Notes: generated by a model not told the origin, from the letters alone. A stretch of 64,000 nucleotides of DNA from Collinsella sp. (GCA_019425015.1 JAHYYJ010000005.1:104353-168352); one strand, 5' to 3'. Positions 43,403 through 53,377 are shown, counted from the first letter of the stretch. A program made the numbers and translations.

Positions 43403-44491
43403 CTAGTCTAGGCGGACCGGATCGTGGGGGTAGGCGTTGATGATCTCGACGCCGGACTCGGTGACTAGAGCGAGGTCCTCGATGCGGACGCCGGTGCGGT
43501 CGGGGAGGTAGATGCCCGGTTCGATGGAGAACGTCATGCCCGGCTCTACGACCTGCTCGTTGACGAGCGAGACGTCGCCCGGCTCGTGGTCCTGCAGGCC
43601 GATCGAGTGACCCAGGCGATGCGTAAAGTATTCGCCGTAGCCCGCGTCTTCAATCACATCGCGTGCGGCGCGGTCCAGGTCGCACATGCGCACGCCCGGT
43701 GCGATGATCGCTTCGGCGGCCTCGTTGGCGCGGCGCACGATGTCGTAGATGCGTGCCGTCTCCTCGTCCGGCTCGCCCCAAAAGAACGTGCGCGTCATGT
43801 CCGAGCAATAGTTGCAGCGGCGTCCGCCAATGTCGAACAGCACCACGTCGCCGCGCTTGAGCACGGTGTCGTCGGGTTCGTGATGCGGGTCGCCGGCGTT
43901 GGCGCCAAAGCTCACGATGGGCGGAAAGCTAAAGCCCTCGCAGCCGTGCTTGCGATACAGGCCGAGCATCTGGTCGGCAATCTCGCGTTCCGTCACGCCC
44001 TCGTGGACAAGCTTAATAGCATCGGCCATTACAGCGTCGTTAGCGGTCGAGGACGCACGCATGAGCTCCTGCTCGGTGGCATCCTTGTGGGTGCGTGCGG
44101 CGGTGACGGCAAAGTCACCCAGGAAAAACTCGCTTGCGGCGTGGCGCTCCATGAGCGGCATCAAAAAGCCGGAGCGCATGACGGTGTCGATGCCGAGCGG
44201 TTTGGTCGGATCGACCTCGCGAGCGATGGCGTCGGCCACGACATCGGTATCGGTGTGATAGGCGACGCGGGCATTGTCGTACTCGGGCAGTTGATGCAGT
44301 GCGTTGACCAGGATCACCGGCTCGGCATCGCGCACGAGCAGCACGCCGCAAAAACGCTCGAACATATCGGCATAAAAGCCGGTCAGGTAATAGATCGACC
44401 ATGGGTCGTTTACGAGCAGCTGTGCGCCAGGGTGCTGAGCCTCGAGCGCATCGAGCACACGTGCCACACGCTGGTCATCGACATGTGCCAT
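43403..44491 (-). CDS. M24 family metallopeptidase (Xaa-Pro aminopeptidase-like)
   Basis: A 362-aa two-domain pita-bread peptidase, probably releasing N-terminal residues before proline. The dinuclear metal ligands are seen as D and D in LFDIGGRRCNYCSDMTRTF, H in THRLGHSIGL, E in FSIEPGIY and E in VRIEDLALV. The N-terminal creatinase-type domain is complete. AAAGGA lies 6 nt before the ATG ending at 44491. It is divergent from the repeat-rich gap and close to the IS element at its upstream side. Confidence 0.88.
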   Translation of the reverse strand: MAHVDDQRVARVLDALEAQHPGAQLLVNDPWSIYYLTGFYADMFERFCGVLLVRDAEPVILVNALHQLPEYDNARVAYHTDTDVVADAIAREVDPTKPLGIDTVMRSGFLMPLMERHAASEFFLGDFAVTAARTHKDATEQELMRASSTANDAVMADAIKLVHEGVTEREIADQMLGLYRKHGCEGFSFPPIVSFGANAGDPHHEPDDTVLKRGDVVLFDIGGRRCNYCSDMTRTFFWGEPDEETARIYDIVRRANEAAEAIIAPGVRMCDLDRAARDVIEDAGYGEYFTHRLGHSIGLQDHEPGDVSLVNEQVVEPGMTFSIEPGIYLPDRTGVRIEDLALVTESGVEIINAYPHDPVRLD

Positions 44492-44572
44492 GAAACATCC
44501 TTTCACTATGGTGCCACCATGGTATCCCAAGCCCGGCACATAGGGACGTTCCTTTTAATATGAGCAGGACAT

Positions 44573-44874
44573 TGTCAAGAGGCAAAATCGGGCCTGGCCC
44601 CAACGATATGGGGTCAGGCCCTCTCCCTATATCAACCCGTCCGCGGCGACCTCGGCGTGTCTTACCGACGCTCGTCTTTGCAGTTTAATATCCGCCCGTG
44701 GCGATCTCTCGCTGGGCAATCCGTTGCTACGGCTGAGGCTTCTACGTCGAACCGACAGTCTGTGCACGCGTGTGGCGCCCTGGGCGCTCGCAGAAAAGGG
44801 ACCTGAGGTTCGCCTCAACGGCTTCGGATCGAACCGCTTCCGGGGTGACTGGCTTATGTGCGGGGGACCGCCCC
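44573..44874 (-). ncRNA. Non-coding end of the IS110 element, candidate bridge RNA region
   Basis: About 300 nt without a credible frame lie 3' of the transposase. The stretch contains a strong hairpin (44590-44602 with 44610-44622, arm GGGCCTGGCCCCA) and several smaller inverted repeats. IS110-family recombinases use a structured RNA from one non-coding end to pair donor and target; in the IS1111 branch it comes from this side. The RNA itself is inferred. Confidence 0.4.
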
Positions 44875-45987
44875 CTACGCCCCCTCGGCCATGAGGCCGA
44901 CCGCCCACACCCAGCAGGCGAGCTCGCGCGCCGTGGCGACGTTCGCCTTGCTGCCGTGGACCCCGCGCGCGAGCAGCGCCACCCGCCTCTCGACCAGCCT
45001 CCGCACGCCCTTGGCGGCATGCCTCCGGGCGCCCCGGTCCGGGGCCTGGCCCTTGGCGAGGTCCTTCGGCCGCCCCGAGCACGTCAGGTAGTGCCACGCG
45101 GCCTCGACCAGCGTCTTCCTCAGGTGCTTGTTGCCGGCCTTGGTGATCGCGCCCCTGCGGTCGCTCTCCCCGCTGGAGTGCTCGGAGGGCGTCAGGCCGA
45201 CCCACGCGGCGAACGAGCGGGCGTTCCTGAACCTGGAGAACTCGCCGGCCTCGAACACGAGGTCGGCGGCGGAAGCGGTGTCGACGCCCTTGAGGCAGCG
45301 CAGGGAGTCGACCCTCTTCCGCCACCTGGGCTTGCGGGCCTCGGCCTCGACGAGCCCCTCGAGCCTCGCCTTCTCCTCCGCCGCCCGCCTGACCGCGTCG
45401 ACGTAGTAGGCGAGCGCGTCGTTGTCGGCCCCCTCCGCGAACCTAATCGACTCGATCCAGGACCAGTGCGCCCGGGTCCAGTTGCCCTTCCTGCGGCCGG
45501 TGGGCGTCCTCTCGTCGAAGACGAGCCCGTGCCTGAGCAGGAACTTGGAGAGCCGCTGCTTCGAGCGCGAGAGGTCGTCCCTCGCGTCCTCGAGCGCCCT
45601 GGTCAGGTCGCGGGCGGCCTCGCACTCGTCGTCGGGGACCCACACCTCGACCACGTTGCCGACCGACAGCATGCGGGCGAGGAACTCGGCGTCGTTGCGG
45701 TCGTTCTTCCTGCGCCTGTCCGCGCTGGGCTTGATCATCTTCGAGACGGCGCCGACCACGCAGTCGACCCCCAGGCCGGAGAGCCTCTTCTGCAGGTCGA
45801 AGCCCGTGACCCCGGACTCGTACACGCACCTGGCCCCGGGGTCCACGGAGCGGACCCACTCCGCGACGGCGCCGGCGTCGTAGCCGAAGGTCGCGGCGCG
45901 CACCTCCCCGGTCATGACGTCGAGGGAGACGGCCTTTATCGAGCGGGCGTGGACGTCGAGGCCGACGAAGGTGGTAGTATCGAGCAT
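44875..45987 (-). CDS. IS110 family transposase (DEDD recombinase)
   Basis: A 370-aa transposase. The N-terminal RuvC-like DEDD domain begins FVGLDVHARSIKAV and includes YESGVTGFD and DRNDAEFLARML. The C-terminal transposase_20 domain has LRCLKGVDTASA, AWVGLTPSEHSSGES with the conserved Ser region, and ITKAGNKHLRKTLVEAAW. The ATG ending at 45987 is preceded by GGAAGGGG. The gene looks complete, so the element may be active. Its GC content is higher than the neighbours. Confidence 0.93.
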   Translation of the reverse strand: MLDTTTFVGLDVHARSIKAVSLDVMTGEVRAATFGYDAGAVAEWVRSVDPGARCVYESGVTGFDLQKRLSGLGVDCVVGAVSKMIKPSADRRRKNDRNDAEFLARMLSVGNVVEVWVPDDECEAARDLTRALEDARDDLSRSKQRLSKFLLRHGLVFDERTPTGRRKGNWTRAHWSWIESIRFAEGADNDALAYYVDAVRRAAEEKARLEGLVEAEARKPRWRKRVDSLRCLKGVDTASAADLVFEAGEFSRFRNARSFAAWVGLTPSEHSSGESDRRGAITKAGNKHLRKTLVEAAWHYLTCSGRPKDLAKGQAPDRGARRHAAKGVRRLVERRVALLARGVHGSKANVATARELACWVWAVGLMAEGA

Positions 45988-46162
45988 GGGAGCCCCTTCC
46001 ATGAATGCGGCGTGGCCGCCGCGGCTGAATTAGACACTCACCATTGTCGGCCTAATCCGCGGTCTTTCATGCAGCAGGGGCTCTCAATGTTTTATGTCCT
46101 GCTCATATCGTCTATGCCGGCACTTCGGGACACTCCTTTGCATCCCATGCGCGTCCTCATAA

Positions 46163-46227
46163 GTTGCGGTGAAATACGGACTGTTTAGCGGCCTGAAGCC
46201 ATAAAACAGTCCGTATTTCACCGCAAC
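46163..46227. repeat. Hairpin repeat, family C copy 2
   Basis: Arms GTTGCGGTGAAATACGGACTG (46163-46183) and its complement ending at 46227, with a different loop from copy 1 at 43068-43132. The arms are perfectly complementary here. Confidence 0.82.
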
Positions 46228-46256
46228 TGCGGAGGAGGACCGGGTGGATGGCGGGG

Positions 46257-46311
46257 TAGCTAAAAGAGCTCCGTCCCTAATTAGCTAAAGAGCCCCGTCC
46301 CCAATTAGCTA
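46257..46311. repeat. Short tandem repeat of about 24 bp
   Basis: Two direct copies of TAGCTAAA(A)GAGC-CCGTCCC-AAT (46257-46281 and 46282-46305), followed by a partial third TAGCT, lie immediately after the DUF1667 gene's stop. Confidence 0.75.
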
Positions 46312-46312
46312 C

Positions 46313-46711
46313 TTAGGCTCGGTCGATGTCCATGCTGGCGATAAGGTTGATGTTGGTGTCTAGGAGGTTCTCTAGCACGACGTCGCCCATGCGGATGGGG
46401 GCCTCGACGACCACGCCGCAGATGAGGTCCATGGCCTGGGCGTGGAGTTCTAGCGGGATGGCTTCGGCCGTGCGGACGGGGAGTAGGGCTTCGTCGCCGC
46501 CGGAGACGGCCACGGTCGTTGTGAGCACGCGCATGGGGCAGGTGAGCTCCTGATGTGCGAACGTATCGCCGCGCGGGCAGTTGTTACCGGTTACGGAGCG
46601 CACTTCCACCACGGTGCCATTGGCGTCGTGCTCCACCTCTACGGTCAGGAGGCACTCGGATGGGCAGGTGGTGCAGTTGAACTGCAGCGTCTCGGTCACA
46701 TTCGTACTCAT
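46313..46711 (-). CDS. DUF1667 protein
   Basis: A 132-aa protein of the DUF1667 family, with cysteines in FNCTTCPSECLL, NNCPRGD and TCPMRV segments suggesting an Fe-S or zinc site. In many anaerobes it is encoded after a GlpA-like/GlpB-like oxidoreductase pair and probably serves as the small electron-transfer subunit. It begins 3 bp after the preceding gene and is the last gene of this three-gene operon. Confidence 0.88.
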   Translation of the reverse strand: MSTNVTETLQFNCTTCPSECLLTVEVEHDANGTVVEVRSVTGNNCPRGDTFAHQELTCPMRVLTTTVAVSGGDEALLPVRTAEAIPLELHAQAMDLICGVVVEAPIRMGDVVLENLLDTNINLIASMDIDRA

Positions 46712-46714
46712 GAG

Positions 46715-48061
46715 CTATGCCTCCTCAACGGGATCGACGGACAGGACGATTTCGCTGGCACCCAGGTCGAGTGCGCGTTGAATCACCTTAGCCGGCAGCG
46801 GGAAGCTTTCCATGACGCTCGGTTTAAACGCGCGGACTTTGCCCGCAAACACTTCTTCGTCGTTGGCCAAGATGCGTACTCGAGCGGTATCGACCGGTCG
46901 GCGTACGCGGAAGTTGAGCTTGGTGAGCGCCACAGCCGTAATGCGTCCCGGCAGCGCGTATCCCGCAATGCCGGCAGGGGAGACGGTGAGCTCGCAGTCC
47001 GGAACGGCGCCCGCGCCGGTCCCCAGCGCGTACGCCGCCGCAGCCGCACCGGCGCGCTCGGACTCGGCCGTCACGTTGTCGGCCAGGTCGTGCACGTGCA
47101 GCACGTTGCCGCAGGCAAAGATGCCGGGCACGCCCGTCTGCAGGCTCTGGTCCACCACGGCGCCGCGCGTGCGTGGGTCAAGCTCTACGCCCGCGGCAAC
47201 CGAAAGGTCGTTCTCGGGAATCAAGCCCACCGAAAGCAGCAGCGTGTCACACGGAACAATGCGCTCGGTCCCCGGAATGGGCGCCAGGTGCTCGTCGACC
47301 TGGCTTACCTCGACGGCCTCCACGCGATCGTGTCCGATCACGCGCGTGACGGTGGTGGACAGGTGCAGCGGAATGCCAAAGTCGTCCAGACAGTTCTTGA
47401 CGTTGCGGCGCAGGCCGTTGGCGTACGGCATGAGCTCGTACACGCCCTCGACCGAAATCCCCTCGAGTGTGCAACGGCGCGCCATGATAAGCCCGATGTC
47501 GCCCGAGCCCAAAATGACGGTGCGCGAGCCGGGCTTGAGGTTTTCGATATTGATGTATCGCTGCGCCAGGCCCGCCGTAAACACGCCGGCGGGACGGCTG
47601 CCGGGGATCTTGATCTCGCTGCGCGTGCGCTCGCGGCATCCCATAGCAAGGACGACCGCGCGTCCGGTGAGCTGCAGCATGCCGGCGGTGCTCATGAGCG
47701 TGACGGTATGGACCGCGGTGTGTTCCGCAGGCTCGCCTGAATCAATCCCAAGCACCATGCTGTTCAGGAACAGCGCAATGTCGGTTGCGTGCACCTGGTC
47801 GATAAAGCGCTGCGCGTACTCGGGACCGGTAAGCTCCTGTTTAAAGTGCGACAGGCCAAAGCCGGGGTGGATGCACTGGCGCAGGATGCCGCCCAGATGC
47901 TGCTCGCGCTCCACGATGGCCACGCGTGCGCAGGCCTTGTGTGCGGCAAGCGCGGCCGCCATGCCGGCGGGTCCGCCTCCGATAACGACCACGTCGAAGA
48001 CTTGCGTTTGTACGTCTTCCACGACGCCGCAATCAATCGCGCTCGATCCGAATTCCGCCAT
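46715..48061 (-). CDS. FAD-dependent pyridine-nucleotide-type oxidoreductase
   Basis: A 448-aa flavoprotein. The FAD motif VVVIGGGPAGMAAALAAHKA is near residue 25, a second NAD(P) fold begins TVILGSGDIGLIMARR, and GIFACGNVLHVHDLAD near the end is the second FAD site. A QCIHPGFGL segment is typical of the subgroup paired with DUF1667. The gene starts 1 bp after the upstream dehydrogenase gene. It is likely the electron-accepting subunit of an anaerobic glycerol-3-phosphate dehydrogenase-like complex. Confidence 0.88.
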   Translation of the reverse strand: MAEFGSSAIDCGVVEDVQTQVFDVVVIGGGPAGMAAALAAHKACARVAIVEREQHLGGILRQCIHPGFGLSHFKQELTGPEYAQRFIDQVHATDIALFLNSMVLGIDSGEPAEHTAVHTVTLMSTAGMLQLTGRAVVLAMGCRERTRSEIKIPGSRPAGVFTAGLAQRYINIENLKPGSRTVILGSGDIGLIMARRCTLEGISVEGVYELMPYANGLRRNVKNCLDDFGIPLHLSTTVTRVIGHDRVEAVEVSQVDEHLAPIPGTERIVPCDTLLLSVGLIPENDLSVAAGVELDPRTRGAVVDQSLQTGVPGIFACGNVLHVHDLADNVTAESERAGAAAAAYALGTGAGAVPDCELTVSPAGIAGYALPGRITAVALTKLNFRVRRPVDTARVRILANDEEVFAGKVRAFKPSVMESFPLPAKVIQRALDLGASEIVLSVDPVEEA

Positions 48062-48062
48062 C

Positions 48063-49517
48063 CTAGCGTACCCCCTTCAGCGGTCCCTGGACCAGCCAAG
48101 ATCCGGCATCCTCCAACAACACCTCGCTGGGGTCGCAGCCCAGTTCGCGCGCCAGGATCGCTACCACGCGGCTCTGGCAAAAGCCGCTCTGGCACCGACC
48201 CATGCCGGCGCGGCAGCGGCGCTTGACGCCCTCGACCGAAACCGCGCCCGGGTGGCGTCGGATCGCGGCAACAATCTCGGCCTCGGGCACCGTTTCGCAG
48301 CGGCAGACGATTTGCCCCCAAGCGGGGTCGGATTCAATGAGCTCTTCCTTGCGCGCAAGCGGCACGCGGTCAAAGTCGTCCGGCGCGCGGCGAATCGGGT
48401 CCCAATCGGCCCTTTCGCGCAAAGCAACGCCCGCCTCGCGCATCACGCGTTCCATGCGCTCGGCAATGGCCGGCGCGCTCGCCACGCCCGGCGACTGAAT
48501 ACCTGCCGCCTGGAACAGCCCCGGCACCACGGCCGACTGCCCAATAAAGAAGTCGTTCGTTCCCTTAATGACCGGTCGACCGCCGGCAAACGCGCGCACC
48601 ACACGACGCGTGTCCAGATCGGGCACCAGCTTGTGCGCACCGGTCAGGAGCGCGTTGACATCGGTCGCGTAGGTCTGCGTGTCGCCTGGCTCGCGCACAG
48701 CGGCCGTCGCGGTGATCACGGTGTTGCCGTGCACGGTACCCGTCACGATAACGCCCTTCGACACCGGCGTCGGCACGGGGTAAAGCGGCATGAGCGTGCG
48801 CGGCTCCTTGTCCAGCACCACGATGTTGCCCTGGCGCCAGACCATCTGGAACTCCTCGGCCCCCGCCATATGCGAGATATCCGCGGCACCGTTGCCCGCG
48901 GCGTTGATCAGGTAGCGGCAGCGCACGTTGCCAGCGGGGGTCGCCAACGTAAAGCTCGCGTCTCCGCCCGTCCCCGCGACTTCAATCGCCTCCACGGGTG
49001 CGGAGCGCATAAGCGTCACCCCGTTGGCCACGGCGTTCTCCAGCGCGGCGATGGCAACCTCAAACGGGTCGACAAACCCAGTCGATGGGCACCACAAAGC
49101 GCACATTGCATCGGCACTGGCGCGCGGCTCTAATTCGTGGATGCGGTCGGGTCCGACGATCGACAGCTCGGGCACGCCATTCGCCAGGCCATTCTGGCGC
49201 AGCTGCTCCAGATGCGCGAGGTCCTCGTCGTTAAAGCCCAACACCATCGACCCGGTGCGGTGGAACAAAAAGCCTAGCTCCTGGGCCCACGTGCCATATA
49301 ACTCGCAGCCGCGGGCGTTGACCTGCGCCTTAACCGTGCCAGGTGTCGGATCGTAGCCGGCATGCACCAGGCCGCCGTTGGCCTTCGACGCGCCCAGCGC
49401 GATGTCGTTGGCCGCCTCGACCACGCAAATGGACAGGTCATAGCGCGCGAGCTGCCGCGCGATGGCGCATCCGGTAATGCCCGCGCCCACAATCGCGATA
49501 TCAAACGTTTCCGTCAC
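48063..49517 (-). CDS. GlpA-like FAD dehydrogenase with BFD [2Fe-2S] domain
   Basis: A 484-aa flavoenzyme with the FAD start IAIVGAGITGCAIARQLARY and a DAO fold over residues 1-370. Its BFD-like C-terminus has [2Fe-2S] ligands in IVCRCETV and RCRAGMGRCQSGFC. This arrangement matches the anaerobic glycerol-3-phosphate dehydrogenase large subunit, but related enzymes act on other 2-hydroxy acids, so the substrate is tentative. It heads the operon with the next two genes, behind a palindromic site at 49535-49549. Confidence 0.86.
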   Translation of the reverse strand: MTETFDIAIVGAGITGCAIARQLARYDLSICVVEAANDIALGASKANGGLVHAGYDPTPGTVKAQVNARGCELYGTWAQELGFLFHRTGSMVLGFNDEDLAHLEQLRQNGLANGVPELSIVGPDRIHELEPRASADAMCALWCPSTGFVDPFEVAIAALENAVANGVTLMRSAPVEAIEVAGTGGDASFTLATPAGNVRCRYLINAAGNGAADISHMAGAEEFQMVWRQGNIVVLDKEPRTLMPLYPVPTPVSKGVIVTGTVHGNTVITATAAVREPGDTQTYATDVNALLTGAHKLVPDLDTRRVVRAFAGGRPVIKGTNDFFIGQSAVVPGLFQAAGIQSPGVASAPAIAERMERVMREAGVALRERADWDPIRRAPDDFDRVPLARKEELIESDPAWGQIVCRCETVPEAEIVAAIRRHPGAVSVEGVKRRCRAGMGRCQSGFCQSRVVAILARELGCDPSEVLLEDAGSWLVQGPLKGVR

Positions 49518-49534
49518 AGTGCCTCCCAGACAAG

Positions 49535-49562
49535 TTGACAGGCTGTCAATAGGACTATCTTA
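49535..49562 (-). promoter_or_regulatory. Putative operator and promoter of the oxidoreductase operon
   Basis: A perfect 7-1-7 palindrome TTGACAGGCTGTCAA (49535-49549) lies 18 bp before the first gene. A TAAGAT -10-like element on the - strand (49562-49557) would place the transcript start at the palindrome edge, a typical repressor position. Confidence 0.45.
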
Positions 49563-49687
49563 CGGTCTGCACACCCCCGGTGCGGCGGCAATGCGGCGAA
49601 CAGCCCCGCAACACCCGCCAACGGCAGGCAAGGGGAGACCCGGCACGGATGTTGACCTCGTCTGTCGACAGCTGCGGCAACCGTTCG

Positions 49688-49902
49688 TCTCGACCTGTAA
49701 CAGTTAGCTGACGATCTGGGTTCTAGATGTTACAGATCAAGACAAACCTTCCGGCGGATTTTGAATGTCTTGATCTGTAACAGTAAGAGGGGTTTTGGTG
49801 CCCAAGATGTTACAGATCGAGATTGAAGTCGGGGAGGGACCCCTGTGTCTCGATCTGTAACACCTAGACCCGGATTCCGCTCCTAACTGTTACAGATTGA
49901 GA
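49688..49902. repeat. Six-copy alternating inverted repeat array, 40-bp pitch
   Basis: The 15-bp motif TGTTACAGATCGAGA (with small variants) occurs at 49728, 49808 and 49888 forward, and at 49688, 49768 and 49848 as reverse complement. Starts are exactly 40 bp apart, leaving 25-bp unrelated spacers. Copies 2 and 3 share ATCAAGA, while 4 and 5 share ATCGAGA, so each neighbouring pair forms a perfect 15-bp stem; copies 1 and 6 pair less well. The array fills the divergent gap between the oxidoreductase operon and the next gene. The remainder of 49518-50002 holds no gene. Confidence 0.9.
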
Positions 49903-50002
49903 TGTTTGTGTCCGCGTCAGCCCCGCCCCTAGCCGTGGTCCCATATAAACAAACCCCGTGGTAAACTTGACCAGACTGTTAATATTCCGAAAGGTACCCG
50001 TA

Positions 50003-50434
50003 ATGTCCAAGTACATCTCCGAGCTCATGTCGCCGCAGCTCATGGGCGTCGTCTATGCCTTCGTTGGCTTTATCATCGCCCTGTATGTTCTGTCGGTCGT
50101 CTATGTGTTCATCGACGCTCGCCGCCGCGGCGCCAGCGCCTACGTGGCATGGGGCATCATCGCCCTCATCCCGTTTGTTGGCCTCATCGCCTACCTGGTC
50201 CTGCGTCCGCACTCCTACGCGGCCGACCGTGAGGAGCAGGAGCTGGACATGGCCCTGCGCGAGCGCCAACTTGCCCAGTACGGCACCTGCCCGCAGTGCG
50301 GCGCGCCCATCGAGAAGGACTTCGTCGTCTGTCCGGTGTGCGATACCCAGGTTCGCAACGTATGCCCCAGCTGCCATCGCCCGCTCGATGCGCACTGGAA
50401 GGTCTGCCCCTACTGCCGAACTCGCATCCAGTAA
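50003..50434 (+). CDS. Membrane protein with double zinc ribbons
   Basis: A 143-aa protein with two N-terminal hydrophobic helices (about residues 8-32 and 40-62). A charged segment and four CxxC knuckles follow (CPQC, CPVC, CPSC, CPYC), forming two cytosolic zinc ribbons of the DZANK type. The N-terminal helix pair resembles the PLDc_N-like module. AAAGG is about 8 nt before the ATG at 50003. The function is unknown. A terminator follows at 50523-50553. Confidence 0.8.
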   Translation: MSKYISELMSPQLMGVVYAFVGFIIALYVLSVVYVFIDARRRGASAYVAWGIIALIPFVGLIAYLVLRPHSYAADREEQELDMALRERQLAQYGTCPQCGAPIEKDFVVCPVCDTQVRNVCPSCHRPLDAHWKVCPYCRTRIQ

Positions 50435-50522
50435 CGCATCCATCGCCGGGCCGGCCGCAAGCCACGGGCACGCCGCAAGCCACACGCACCCCGCCCCACA
50501 CGATGAAGCATGCGTAGAAAAT

Positions 50523-50558
50523 CGCCCGCCGTGCCATTAAGGTGCGGCGGGCGCTTGT
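50523..50558 (+). terminator. Terminator after the zinc-ribbon gene
   Basis: Stem CGCCCGCC (50523-50530) with GGCGGGCG (50546-50553), with a weak CTTGT tail. Confidence 0.6.
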
Positions 50559-50582
50559 ATACCAAGGCAACCTGCCTATAAT
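50555..50582 (+). promoter_or_regulatory. Putative thrS promoter
   Basis: TTGTAT (50555-50560), a 16-nt spacer and consensus TATAAT (50577-50582) lie about 70 bp before thrS. The -35 directly follows the preceding terminator stem. The 60-nt leader is too short for a T-box. Confidence 0.65.
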
Positions 50583-50651
50583 GATGCAAGTTAAAACGCC
50601 GAGCGCATCGCACGCACTTGCATCAGGCATCCGAGAGGAGAAAACATACCC

Positions 50652-52415
<1,764 letters not shown>

Positions 52416-52441
52416 GGCAAACTTCACAACAATTAATAAAG

Positions 52442-52515
52442 GCGACCGTCCACATTGGGCGGTCGCTTTTTTCGTGCCAAAATAAGAAAAGCCGCTGGTT
52501 GAGCGGCTTTTTTTG
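52442..52515 (+). terminator. Two tandem terminators after thrS
   Basis: GCGACCGTCC (52442-52451) pairs with GGGCGGTCGC (52457-52466), followed by TTTTTT. AAAGCCGCT (52488-52496) pairs with AGCGGCTTT (52502-52510), followed by TTTTT. Together they insulate thrS from the capsule operon. Confidence 0.93.
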
Positions 52516-52612
52516 TTGCACAAAAAGGTACAGGTTTATGTAGAGGGGTATGGAGATGTACCTACTAGCAGTACATTTTGCGTAATCTGGGCAAACGCTG
52601 ATTAATTGCTCG

Positions 52613-52740
52613 TATAATGTCGTCTGTCGAAAGATACAAAAACCTGTACTTTTGCGACTGCGCCTAGCTGCGAGCGAGAAGCCTGTTCTAAACGCCCCTG
52701 CATTTGCGTGCATCGCAAAGCCAAAAGAGGGGGCGAGAAC
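52613..52740 (+). promoter_or_regulatory. Capsule operon promoter and leader
   Basis: A consensus TATAAT at 52613-52618 with no clear -35 begins a leader of about 120 nt before the antiterminator gene. The leader contains short inverted repeats (GCGACTGCGC, CATTTGCGTGCATCGCAAAG). In LoaP-controlled operons such leader hairpins recruit the factor; that role here is inferred. The stretch 52516-52612 shows nothing else. Confidence 0.45.
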
Positions 52741-53331
52741 ATGGAACAGACGGCACGGCGCCAAAAGCAGCTGCCTGGCGCATTTAACGGCGTCATCACC
52801 AACAGCCAGCACGGCCGCGTCCGCTGGTATCTGGTTCACACCCCTAATGGAAAAGAGCGCGAAACCTGCGAAAAGGTTCGCCGCATTATCCCGCACGAGC
52901 TGATGCAGGACGCTTTTGTGATGCAAAAGGAGTTCTGGTTTAAGCGGGACGGCGCCTGGTCGCTCCAAACCAAACCCATGTACAAGGAATACTTCTTCGT
53001 CGCCACGCGCGATGCCGCCATGCTCGATAAGGCTTTGGCCCAGTTGAGCTTTGGCTGCCGCATCGCCGGCAGTAGGGAACGGGCGTACATGCCCATGCCG
53101 GACGATGCGCAGGACTGGTACCGCAGCGTGCTCGATGACGACGGCGTGGTGCGTAACAGCGTTGCGCGCATAGAAGACGGCGTGTTGCACATAGAACAAG
53201 GGCCCTTGGTGGGGCAAGAGGCCCGCGTGCACAAGATCGATCGTCGCAAACGCTGGTGCCTAGTGGATGTTGGCGAAGGCGATTCCAGTTTTAGGGAAGT
53301 GCTTCCGCTCGACGTGCCCAGCAAAACGTAA
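52741..53331 (+). CDS. NusG-like processive antiterminator (LoaP/UpxY type)
   Basis: A 196-aa specialised NusG paralogue. The N-terminal NGN domain begins WYLVHTPNGKERETCEKVRR, and a C-terminal KOW domain is seen in GPLVGQEARVHKIDRRKRWCLV. The housekeeping NusG is normally beside secE/rplK, so this copy at the head of a polysaccharide cluster is almost certainly an operon-specific antiterminator. AGAGGGGG lies upstream of the ATG at 52741. Confidence 0.88.
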   Translation: MEQTARRQKQLPGAFNGVITNSQHGRVRWYLVHTPNGKERETCEKVRRIIPHELMQDAFVMQKEFWFKRDGAWSLQTKPMYKEYFFVATRDAAMLDKALAQLSFGCRIAGSRERAYMPMPDDAQDWYRSVLDDDGVVRNSVARIEDGVLHIEQGPLVGQEARVHKIDRRKRWCLVDVGEGDSSFREVLPLDVPSKT

Positions 53332-53377
53332 GGGAGACGTTGCACCGGCAAATCATTCGTTTTTTGAATTCATAGAC

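Larger units (their letters stand above)
44558..46108 (-). mobile_element. IS110-family insertion sequence
   Basis: A 1551-bp element bounded by perfect 15-bp inverted repeats ATATGAGCAGGACAT (44558-44572) and its complement (46094-46108). It encodes one DEDD transposase on the - strand. About 300 bp lie downstream of the transposase and 106 bp upstream. Short terminal or subterminal inverted repeats and a long 3' non-coding end are features of the IS1111 branch. It has landed beside GGGAC-type repeat DNA (CGGCACATAGGGACG on the left, GCCGGCACTTCGGGACA on the right). No target duplication is evident. Confidence 0.85.

Noticed and set aside
44558..46108. A prophage or larger mobile island around the IS
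   Set aside because: No integrase, phage or conjugation genes flank it. The neighbours are ordinary metabolic genes.
44770..46188. A 472-codon + strand frame across the IS element
   Set aside because: It is antisense to a clear DEDD transposase and consists of low-complexity Pro/Gly/Arg-rich sequence.
49688..49902. CRISPR array reading of the 40-bp-period repeats
   Set aside because: The repeats are only 15 bp, alternate in orientation and vary in sequence, and no cas gene is nearby. Period alone is not enough.
52741..53331. Housekeeping NusG
   Set aside because: secE, rplK and rplA are not adjacent, and the sequence and position fit an operon-specific paralogue.
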